Assembly (NCBI GenBank): GCA_005878685.1
Contig: VBLN01000075.1
Location: 2,314-10,882 of the forward strand
DNA: 8,569 bases
Direction of reading: 5' to 3'
From: Deltaproteobacteria bacterium
GTDB taxonomy: Bacteria; Desulfobacterota; Binatia; UBA9968
Each line of letters starts with the position of its first letter. Within the stretch, counting starts at the first letter, position 1. The notes beneath the pieces were generated by a model, which was given only the letters and a program-made list of their open reading frames with translations, was not told where the DNA came from and made no database searches. A program made the translations under genes and the position numbers. Shown in pieces: positions 1 through 5,103 of this stretch.

Positions 1-216
1 GTAATCCACGCCGTCCGTAGTGGTGCGGGCGATCATCGTGTCTGCGCTGCTCAGGGTGAAATCCCAGCGTCCTTCGGCCATCCCCTGGTTATGGTCTGGC
101 GCATAAGTCGCCTCATCAAAGTGGACCTCGAGTCCCTCTTTGGCGAAGAAGCCCTTATGTTGAGCGACCAGGTGGGGAGGTCTCATGTGATAGCCGGTCG
201 TGTGAATAAAATCCAT
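1..216 (-). CDS. NMT1/SsuA-like solute-binding protein, N-terminal part (runs off left edge)
   Basis: Reading the minus strand from the ATG at 216-214 gives 72 uninterrupted codons to the window edge. The stretch GYHMRPPHLVAQHKGFFAKE followed by GLEVHFDE is the usual opening of NMT1/SsuA-type periplasmic-binding-protein folds: a first beta strand, then a helix ending in 'A..kGff.keGL.V'. A stretch around residues 44-62 (GMAEGRWDFTLSSADTMIA) matches the part where these proteins describe how a ligand site is reached. Upstream on the coding strand are GGAG and GAAGG, usable as a ribosome binding site. An in-frame TAG at 249-247 limits any upstream extension, so no signal peptide is encoded. The protein may therefore be cytoplasmic, like enzyme-type or THI5-like members, or be exported by another route. 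It is divergent from the M48 protease gene. The family call is moderately sure; the ligand is unknown. Confidence 0.72.
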   Translation of the reverse strand, partial: MDFIHTTGYHMRPPHLVAQHKGFFAKEGLEVHFDEATYAPDHNQGMAEGRWDFTLSSADTMIARTTTDGVDY

Positions 217-331
217 AACCTTCAAATCTCCAAGAGAAAAAATTTTCTATAACCATACAGCGACGCGCCTCGGCGGTGCAACCGGGTCTTTCTTGCTAAC
301 CTTTTGGGAAAAAGTTAGTCTTACACCGATC
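217..331. promoter_or_regulatory. Divergent intergenic region with weak promoter candidates
   Basis: This gap separates the left minus-strand gene from the plus-strand M48 gene, so it should hold promoters for both. On the minus strand TTGCAC (281-276) and TATGGT (257-252), 18 bases apart, would start RNA about 30 bases before the ATG at 216. On the plus strand TTGCTA (293-298) and TAGTCT (316-321), 17 bases apart, would start RNA only a few bases before the ATG at 332, which has no clear ribosome binding site. A CTAAC/GTTAG inverted pair lies at 296-317. The boxes are only partial matches, so both promoters are guesses. Confidence 0.3.
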
Positions 332-1516
332 ATGAGGCAGCCGTTTTTCGTAGTTAAAATTCTCATCTTTGCTCTCTTAGCAGGTTGCGCCGCGGCGCCC
401 TACACGGGCAGAAGCCAGTTCATGTTGGTTTCCGAAGGTCAAGAAATGACCTCGGGGGAGCAGGCCTACCGCCAGATTTTGCGCGACAGTGTCTTGTCGG
501 ATGACTCCGAAGCGGTGCGCCTTGTGCGCAAGGTCGGGGAAAGAATTGCGCGCGCGGCGAACAAACCTGAATACAAGTGGGAATTCCGTGTCATCAACGA
601 CCCCGAGAATGTTAACGCGTTTTGCGTCCCAGGAGGCAAGGTGGCCGTCTATACAGGCATCTTTCCGATCGCCCAGGATGAGGCTGGTTTGGCGGTTATC
701 CTCGGACACGAGGTGGCCCACGCGCTGCTGCGGCACGCAGGAGAGAGGATGAGCCAGGCCGAGATACTGGGTGCCGGCTTTGCGATTGCGGGCGCCACGG
801 GCGTTAGTCCTCAAATCCTTCAGGCCCTCGGTTTGGGCGCTTCGGTGGGTGTTGTCCTGCCTTTTAGCCGGTCCCAAGAATCCGAGGCGGATCATGTCGG
901 GCTGATCCTGATGGCGAAGGCTGGATACGACCCGAAGGCTGCTCTCGGAGTCTGGGAACGAATGGAACGCAAGGAAAAGGGCGGGCCGCCCGATTTTCTC
1001 TCGACCCATCCAGGGTCGGAAACACGTATTCAGCAGCTCAAGGCATGGATGCCGGAAGCGCTGCAGTACTATCATCCGATCGACCGCCTAGTCGAGCCTC
1101 TGCCCTCGGTCCAGGGCCTGGAATCTGCGACCTCGAAGGCTGAGCGGGAGTTGCTCAAGAGAATCCAGGCTATCAACCAGAGGGTCAAAGATCAGCGCAG
1201 CGAGAGGGCGGTGGTGGAAGCGATCGGTTACAGCCTCCGTATGGATCCGGGGTTGGTTTTTCAAGAAAGACAACAATTGCAAATCGGTTACGGACAGTAT
1301 GCCGCGTTGAGGGGACTTTCCTCCTTGGGCAGGACTTCGCTTCGGCAGATCGCGACCGAATATCAAAGTGGCGTCCCTTGGTCGAATCTTGCCGAGAAGC
1401 ATGGGACGCGTATCGTCGATCTCATCTCTTGGATGGGAGATCTCTTGCGTACGAGTGCAACGATCCAAAGCCAGTCACGCACGCAGCCGTTCAGACCAGG
1501 CTATCGCACAAGGTGA
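332..1516 (+). CDS. M48-family zinc metalloprotease, lipoprotein (BepA/LoiP-like) with C-terminal extension
   Basis: A 394-residue protein. The ATG at 332 is preferred over the TTG at 293 because it places a short basic start and hydrophobic stretch directly before the lipobox LLAGC, with Cys19 as the lipidated residue. It is probably a periplasmic, membrane-anchored protease. The zinc site is HEVAH (H126, E127, H130), with the third ligand in ESEAD (E183, D187 four residues on), the M48 pattern. A THPGSETR stretch near residue 225 is also typical of the BepA/LoiP/YcaL group, which degrades or helps assemble outer-membrane proteins. After about residue 245 comes a non-catalytic tail. Residues about 318-368 contain 'GYGQYAALRG...SLRQIATEYQSGVPWSNLAEKHG', resembling a small helical domain I recall from secreted proteins of deltaproteobacterial lineages. 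The next gene starts 19 bases downstream, so the two are probably cotranscribed. Protease family is certain; substrate unknown. Confidence 0.92.
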   Translation: MRQPFFVVKILIFALLAGCAAAPYTGRSQFMLVSEGQEMTSGEQAYRQILRDSVLSDDSEAVRLVRKVGERIARAANKPEYKWEFRVINDPENVNAFCVPGGKVAVYTGIFPIAQDEAGLAVILGHEVAHALLRHAGERMSQAEILGAGFAIAGATGVSPQILQALGLGASVGVVLPFSRSQESEADHVGLILMAKAGYDPKAALGVWERMERKEKGGPPDFLSTHPGSETRIQQLKAWMPEALQYYHPIDRLVEPLPSVQGLESATSKAERELLKRIQAINQRVKDQRSERAVVEAIGYSLRMDPGLVFQERQQLQIGYGQYAALRGLSSLGRTSLRQIATEYQSGVPWSNLAEKHGTRIVDLISWMGDLLRTSATIQSQSRTQPFRPGYRTR

Positions 1517-1535
1517 GAGAGCCATTGAGAAAACT

Positions 1536-2513
1536 GTGAATAGGGCTATTGCAACCTCGCTGCTTTTTTTGTCGCTCTGGTTTGCTCCCGTCGTTGCCCA
1601 TGCCGCTAAGCTCTATGTGGTCTATGCTTCGATCAGCGGAACACAATCGGCCGGTTGGGTGGCCCAAGAGTCGGGTCTGTTTGGCAAAAATGGTCTCGAC
1701 GTCGAGCTTCTCTTTGCCGGAGGTGGTCGAGCGGTGACTTCTCTGCTCGCGGGTAACACTCCCATTGTGACCGTCGGCGGCCCTTCAGCCATTGCGGCTC
1801 GCCTCAGTGGCGGTGATGTCACCATCATCGCTCACGTCTTTGACACGCTCCTCTACTCTCTTATGGTGACCCCCGAGATCCAGTCTCTATCTGATCTCAA
1901 GGGGAAAAAGTTGGGGGCGAGCCGTTTTGGCTCTGCCACTGATTTTGCTCTGCGTTATGTTTTGAAACTTAAGGGAATGGATCCTCTCAAAGACGTCGTG
2001 ATTTTTCAGATCGGAGGGCAGGCCGAGACCCTTGCCGCGCTTAGGGCGGGATCGATCCAGGGAGGTGTTATCGCATCGCCCGCTACCGCTGAGGCGAAGC
2101 GTCTCGGCATGAAAGAGCTCATCAACATGGCCACTTTAGGAGTGGAATATCCGCAGACGACCGTCGCTACGACGGAGCGTTTCCTTAGAGAAAATAGAGA
2201 TGTGGTCATGCGCTTCACGCGCGCCTATGTGGAAGGGATGCACCGCTTTCTGGTTGACAGAGAGTTTTCTCTTAGGGTCATCGGAAAGTACACCAAGATC
2301 CAGAATCGGCAGACGCTCGAAGCGACCTATGACGACTACGCGCCTTACGCTAAGAAAATCCCAGCGCCGTCGCCCGGCTCGATCGGGACGGTCCTGGAAC
2401 AGCTCTCAATCGGAGACCCGAAGGCTAAAACCGCGCGCCCTCAGGACTTCGTAGACGGCAGCATTGTTGCAGAGCTAGAAAGGGAAGGTTTTTTCCGCAA
2501 GGTATGGCGTTGA
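1536..2513 (+). CDS. ABC-type substrate-binding protein, NMT1/SsuA (nitrate/sulfonate/taurine-like) family, secreted
   Basis: A 325-residue protein. The reading frame stays open upstream to 1368 inside the protease gene, but the GTG at 1536 gives a textbook Sec signal peptide: a short basic start, a hydrophobic core (ATSLLFLSLWFAPVV) and an AHA-A cleavage site after residue 23. The mature part begins KLYVVYASISGTQSAGWVAQ, then 'ESGLFGKNGLDVEL', the characteristic first strand and helix of this family. 'SLSDLKGKKLGASRFGS' in the middle and 'GGQAETLAALRAGSIQGGV' are further family signatures. Length is normal. It should bind a small organic ligand in the periplasm and hand it to an ABC permease, but no permease or ATPase is present here. 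AAGGTGAGAGAG at 1510-1520 is the nearest purine-rich site and lies rather far from the GTG. The ligand cannot be read from sequence; distant alkanesulfonate- or pyrimidine-type transporters share the fold. Confidence 0.88.
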   Translation: MNRAIATSLLFLSLWFAPVVAHAAKLYVVYASISGTQSAGWVAQESGLFGKNGLDVELLFAGGGRAVTSLLAGNTPIVTVGGPSAIAARLSGGDVTIIAHVFDTLLYSLMVTPEIQSLSDLKGKKLGASRFGSATDFALRYVLKLKGMDPLKDVVIFQIGGQAETLAALRAGSIQGGVIASPATAEAKRLGMKELINMATLGVEYPQTTVATTERFLRENRDVVMRFTRAYVEGMHRFLVDREFSLRVIGKYTKIQNRQTLEATYDDYAPYAKKIPAPSPGSIGTVLEQLSIGDPKAKTARPQDFVDGSIVAELEREGFFRKVWR

Positions 2514-2599
2514 AATCCCCGTGTCAGGAAGGCGAGATACAGACAAAGCCCCGTTGTCCGGTTCAAGTTTCCGCTCTTTGCAGTGATATCCAGCCGGCT

Positions 2600-2628
2600 T
2601 TGACAATGGAAGAAATTCCAGATAAGTA
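2600..2628 (+). promoter_or_regulatory. Weak sigma70-like promoter candidate upstream of the terminator hairpin
   Basis: A perfect -35 hexamer TTGACA is at 2600-2605. The -10 is poor: GATAAG at 2621-2626 (spacing 15) or TAAGTA at 2623-2628 (spacing 17), followed by AT-rich bases. If used, RNA would start near 2630-2635 and run into the hairpin at 2701-2735. Only the -35 box is convincing. Confidence 0.25.
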
Positions 2629-2700
2629 AATAATTAGGGTTCTTAAGAGGAGTGAAGATCTTAAGATTCAACTGTTCTAACAGGCTTTTGATTGCGCATG

Positions 2701-2735
2701 AAGAAATGCACCCTCAAGGGTGCATTTCTTTTTTT
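2701..2735 (+). terminator. Intrinsic (rho-independent) terminator hairpin
   Basis: A perfect 13-bp stem, AAGAAATGCACCC (2701-2713) and GGGTGCATTTCTT (2718-2730), encloses a TCAA loop and runs straight into T residues to 2735. This is a textbook intrinsic terminator. It probably ends the transcript of the protease and solute-binding-protein genes, 190 bases after the latter's stop. It also lies only 17 bases before the start of the next gene, so that gene's promoter is either within or upstream of it. The A-rich left arm before the stem also makes the reverse strand a possible terminator. Confidence 0.85.
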
Positions 2736-2752
2736 GCCATAGAGGGTTTGAT

Positions 2753-3418
2753 TTGCGCGCGCAGATAGAGATTTTGGCATCACTTCAGGAGATTGACCGC
2801 GAAATCAGGGAAAAGCACGGCGCCCGAGATCTAGTTTTAGCCGAGATCCACAGGAGGGAGCAGGAGATCGAGGCCAAAAAGGTCGAGATAAGTCTTTTGT
2901 CCGGTGATCTGGCCGAGTGGGATAAATCGCGTCGAGAGAAGGAGAAGGTGCTACAGGAGGACGGTCAGAAGGCGATGGAAAAAAGGATGCGGATGAACCG
3001 CATCAAAAACATCAAGGAGCTTCAGGCGCTGCAGCGGGAAATCGACCAGATCAAACAAAATAATACTCAGTTGGAGGACGAGCTTATTAAGGTTCTCGAA
3101 GAGTTGGAGGCACGCACGTCCTCGCTAAAGGAGAAGGTGGAAGAACTGAAAAAATTGGAAGATGCCTGGGGCGAAAAAAGAAGGGAATTGGAGGTGCAGC
3201 TCGAAGGTAATTTGATTGAACGTTATGAACTTATCTTCGCCCGTCGCGGCGGTATGGCTGTGGTCGCAGTTTCCGAAGGCATCTGTCAAGGATGTTATAT
3301 GAATATCCCTCCGCAGCTCAGGAACGAGATCATGAAGAGCGAGCGGCTCAATCTCTGCCCCAGTTGCCATCGCATCCTCTACTACAAGCCCGCCTTACCC
3401 CAGGACAAGCAGCTTTAA
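2753..3418 (+). CDS. Coiled-coil C4-type zinc-ribbon protein (CdsZ/DUF164-like family)
   Basis: A 221-residue protein. The chosen start is TTG at 2753, six bases after AGAGGG (2741-2746). A GTG further upstream at 2720 lies inside the terminator stem and is unlikely. Residues about 5-160 are heptad-rich, highly charged helix (EIDREIREK, KVLQED, QREIDQIKQ), forming a long antiparallel coiled coil. The central block 'RMNRIKNIKELQALQREID' is the family hallmark. The C-terminus has a zinc ribbon with Cys178-x2-Cys181 and Cys202-x2-Cys205, spaced by 20 residues containing IPPQLRNEI. Length and layout match the family exactly. Its molecular role is poorly settled: members have been described as regulators or nucleic-acid-binding proteins, and in many bacteria the gene lies next to rnpB or a NIF3-type gene. 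Here it is followed after 5 bases by the RNase H gene, suggesting an operon. Family call is firm, function is not. Confidence 0.9.
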   Translation: MRAQIEILASLQEIDREIREKHGARDLVLAEIHRREQEIEAKKVEISLLSGDLAEWDKSRREKEKVLQEDGQKAMEKRMRMNRIKNIKELQALQREIDQIKQNNTQLEDELIKVLEELEARTSSLKEKVEELKKLEDAWGEKRRELEVQLEGNLIERYELIFARRGGMAVVAVSEGICQGCYMNIPPQLRNEIMKSERLNLCPSCHRILYYKPALPQDKQL

Positions 3419-3423
3419 CGTCT

Positions 3424-3858
3424 ATGCCGGTAGATCCCCACGGGGAGTGGCTTCTCATGGTGGATGGAGCGGCGCGAGGGAATCCAGGAGAAGCCGGCTG
3501 TGGCGCCGTGGTCTGTGACGAGACCGGCGCTGTGCGTGAAAAGCTCTTCCGCTATCTCGGCCAGGCGACTAACAACGTCGCCGAATACGAGGGATTGCTC
3601 ATGGGTTTGCAGGCCGTTCTCAAGTTGGGGGGCAGGAAAGTCAAGGTTCAGAGCGATTCCGAACTTGTGGTGCGGCAACTCAACGGGCTTTATCGGGTCA
3701 AGGACGAGAAGCTCAAGCCACTTTACCAACGAGCCTTGGGTTTATTGCAACGGCTGGACGCCTATCGTATCATTCATGTCACAAGAGATCACAACCGGCT
3801 GGCAGACCAATTGGCCAATCAGGCGATTGACGAAGCGACTGAAGGCCCAGGGGATTAA
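3424..3858 (+). CDS. RNase HI-family protein
   Basis: A 144-residue single-domain protein of the RNase H fold, which cleaves the RNA strand of RNA-DNA hybrids using two metal ions. The catalytic acids are all visible: Asp14 in MVDGAARGNPG, Glu54 in NNVAEYEG, Asp78 in VQSDSEL and Asp128 in HNRLADQLAN, with His123 in the flexible loop before it. The 'DGAARGNPGEAGCG' and 'TNNVAEYEGLLMGL' wording matches the short RNase HI-like group found in many Gram-positives, archaea and delta lineages rather than E. coli RnhA, since the basic handle region is absent. The ATG at 3424 follows the previous stop by 5 bases and lacks a strong ribosome binding site, so translation is probably coupled. The RNase P RNA gene starts 48 bases after its stop. 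The gene symbol is left open because this group is named variably. Confidence 0.9.
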   Translation: MPVDPHGEWLLMVDGAARGNPGEAGCGAVVCDETGAVREKLFRYLGQATNNVAEYEGLLMGLQAVLKLGGRKVKVQSDSELVVRQLNGLYRVKDEKLKPLYQRALGLLQRLDAYRIIHVTRDHNRLADQLANQAIDEATEGPGD

Positions 3859-3869
3859 GAGTTCCAACG

Positions 3870-3898
3870 TTGCAATTTTCTCCTCTAACCGATATCGA
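3870..3898 (+). promoter_or_regulatory. Candidate promoter for the RNase P RNA gene
   Basis: TTGCAA (3870-3875) and TATCGA (3893-3898) are separated by exactly 17 bases. The expected start lies about 3905-3907, which coincides with the 5' end of the P1 helix of the RNase P RNA at 3907. Hexamer matches are partial, but the agreement with the RNA end is encouraging. The RNA could also come from read-through of the upstream genes. Confidence 0.4.
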
Positions 3899-3906
3899 GC
3901 TTCATG

Positions 3907-4292
3907 GGCTAAAGTGGATCAAGCGACCGCTTCCGCTGGGCCAGTGAGTCTGGCCCATAGGGAGAGGAAAGTCCGGACTCCACAGGACAGGGTGGCCGCT
4001 AACAGCGGCCCCGAGCGATCGGGGGAAAGTACCACAGAAAAGATACCGCCGTCCGCCTAAGGCGGATGGTAAGGGTGAAAAGGCGAGGTAAGAGCTCACC
4101 GGTCCGCCAGTAATGGCGGAGGCAAGGCAAACCCCACCCGGAGCAAGACCAAATAGGAGGGTTTGGGTGGTCCGCCCTTAGCCCTCGGGTAGAGTCGCTA
4201 GATCTCGCGAGTAATCGCGGGACGAGATGAATGGTCGCTACGGCTTCTTATAGAAGCCGTCACAGAATCCGGCTTATCGATCCGCTTTAGCC
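3907..4292 (+). ncRNA. rnpB: RNase P RNA (class A), catalytic subunit of tRNA 5' processing
   Basis: The RNA component of ribonuclease P, which with the protein RnpA removes 5' leaders from pre-tRNA. Several invariant blocks are visible: the first conserved block GAGGAAAGTCCGGACTCC (3963-3980), the middle segment GGGTGAAAAGG near 4073-4083, the L15 region GGCAAACCCC (4126-4135) followed by ACCCGGAGCAAGACCAAATAGG, and the last block ACAGAATCCGGCTTA (4262-4276), which pairs with the first block to form P4. A hairpin GGCCGC/GCGGCC near 3992-4008 fits the specificity domain. The ends are set by a 14-bp P1 helix, 3907-3920 with 4279-4292, containing one G-U pair, giving about 386 nucleotides, a normal class A size. 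The L15 triplet reads GGC rather than the E. coli GGU that contacts the tRNA end. No terminator follows immediately, and no protein gene overlaps convincingly. Confidence 0.97.
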
Positions 4293-4512
4293 TGCTGCTC
4301 TTTGCCAGCTGCGCGTAATCAAAAATCACCGTCCAGTTCTCATCTATCTGGCCTTCTTTGCGGGCTAATTCTCGACCCATGTCTAATCAATATATTGTGT
4401 TTGAAAGCAAAATCCTAGCCATAATCCTCAATATATAGTAGTAGTCCCAAAACAAAAGCACGAAACCTCCCTTAAATAAGCAAATTTTTTAGGTAAATAG
4501 TCCATTTTTTTA
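4293..4512. other. AT-rich gap between rnpB and the mraZ promoter
   Basis: Base composition shifts markedly to A and T, especially after 4380. A perfect 10-bp palindrome CAATATATTG lies at 4388-4397, and TCAATATAT occurs twice (4387, 4428 region). The last 40 bases, immediately before the mraZ -35 box, contain runs of A and T such as AAATTTTTTAGG and CCATTTTTTTA, which could act as an UP element. On the minus strand an ORF opens at 4380 and runs to 4198, half of it inside rnpB; its first 32 residues are protein-like but no family is recognised. No other gene and no rnpB terminator are seen. Confidence 0.5.
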
Positions 4513-4541
4513 TTGACAGAATAGCTGTAGGAGGCTATAAG
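4513..4541 (+). promoter_or_regulatory. Sigma70-type promoter of the mraZ (dcw) operon
   Basis: TTGACA (4513-4518), a perfect -35, and TATAAG (4536-4541), a five-of-six -10, are separated by exactly 17 bases. The predicted start is about 4547-4550, leaving a leader of about 50 bases before mraZ. T-rich DNA directly upstream would strengthen it. This is the best promoter in the window and the only one seen for the dcw genes. Confidence 0.75.
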
Positions 4542-4550
4542 ACGGCCACT

Positions 4551-4578
4551 GAGTGGTATGAAGTGGGATAAAATCCCA
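4551..4578 (+). promoter_or_regulatory. Putative MraZ-box operator in the mraZ leader
   Basis: Two tandem decamers, GAGTGGTATG (4551-4560) and AAGTGGGATA (4561-4570), share seven of ten bases and the AGTGG core at a 10-base period. MraZ proteins bind repeats of this kind (TGGG or AGTGG cores with about 5-base spacers) upstream of their own operon, so this is a plausible autoregulatory site. A perfect 15-base inverted repeat TGGGAT-AAA-ATCCCA (4564-4578) overlaps the second copy and could be an alternative binding site. Confidence 0.5.
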
Positions 4579-4601
4579 TACATATCCTTCTTGGTTAGAA
4601 T

Positions 4602-5054
4602 ATGTTTCGTGGCAGCTTTGAGCACACCCTCGATACCAAGGGACGATTGAGCATTCCTTCCAAGTTCCGCGAGATGCTCCTTGGCAAAGCCGATGACCGA
4701 CTGATTATCACCAATTTTGTGCTGGAAGGGACACGGTGTCTCGATGTTTATCCTCTCGACGAATGGCTTCGCTTCGAAGAAGAGATCAGAAAAAAGCCAA
4801 AGTTCGAACGCCGTATGATCGCATTTCAGAATTACTACTTGGGTGGCGCCAGTGAATGTGTTGTAGATAAGCAAGGACGCATCCTTGTTCCACCGCGGCT
4901 GCGCCAATACGCAAACCTGAAGCGCGATGTCGTTTGGGTCTCCGCGCTCGACAAATTCCGCGTTTGGGATAACGAGGCTTGGAAAAAAGTCTTTGCGGAA
5001 GGGGAAGAGAAATTGATGCAGGATCCCGATTTTCTCGGTGACTTGGGACTCTGA
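4602..5054 (+). CDS. mraZ: MraZ, transcriptional regulator of the dcw cluster
   Basis: A 150-residue protein starting with the family's MFRGSFEHTLD. It contains two SpoVT/AbrB-type half domains, each with the DxxGR DNA-binding motif: D11-TKG-R15 followed by LSIPSKFR, and D89-KQG-R93 followed by ILVPPRLRQYA. Length is as expected (about 150). MraZ forms a ring-shaped oligomer that binds repeated boxes upstream of its own operon and controls division and cell-wall genes. It is the usual first gene of the dcw cluster, and here follows a strong promoter. No Shine-Dalgarno sequence is visible in the 15 bases before the ATG (TTCTTGGTTAGAAT), though the conserved MFRG start leaves no doubt about the initiation site. 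The next gene starts 49 bases after its stop. The identification is secure. Confidence 0.97.
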   Translation: MFRGSFEHTLDTKGRLSIPSKFREMLLGKADDRLIITNFVLEGTRCLDVYPLDEWLRFEEEIRKKPKFERRMIAFQNYYLGGASECVVDKQGRILVPPRLRQYANLKRDVVWVSALDKFRVWDNEAWKKVFAEGEEKLMQDPDFLGDLGL

Positions 5055-5103
5055 GTAGGCCTACCATGCTCCGTCTTGGCCGATAGTCGGAAGGAGGGAA
5101 GGA

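Noticed and set aside
377..1075. Long minus-strand ORF (232 codons) across the M48 gene
   Set aside because: It lies fully antisense to a gene with intact catalytic motifs, and its translation has no recognisable domain.
2698..2742. 14-codon mini-ORF (MKKCTLKGAFLFLP) across the terminator hairpin, ending at the ribosome site of the next gene
   Set aside because: Its arrangement resembles a leader peptide, but it has no ribosome site and no run of a regulatory amino acid, and is explained by the hairpin sequence itself.
2720..2752. Upstream GTG start for the zinc-ribbon protein
   Set aside because: The codons lie within the terminator stem and T-run, and the extra residues (HFFFCHRGF) do not fit the family start; TTG at 2753 has a ribosome site at the right spacing.
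3464..4060. Plus-strand ORF of 198 codons over the RNase H gene and rnpB
   Set aside because: It is an alternative frame of the RNase H gene extended into the structured RNA; the translation shows no domain.
4428..4907. Minus-strand ORF of 159 codons covering the mraZ promoter and gene
   Set aside because: It is antisense to the promoter and the strongly conserved MraZ; the translation shows no family signature.
5055..5064. Perfect palindrome GTAGGCCTAC just after the mraZ stop
   Set aside because: It is only 10 bp with no loop or T-run, so it is neither a terminator nor a clear operator.
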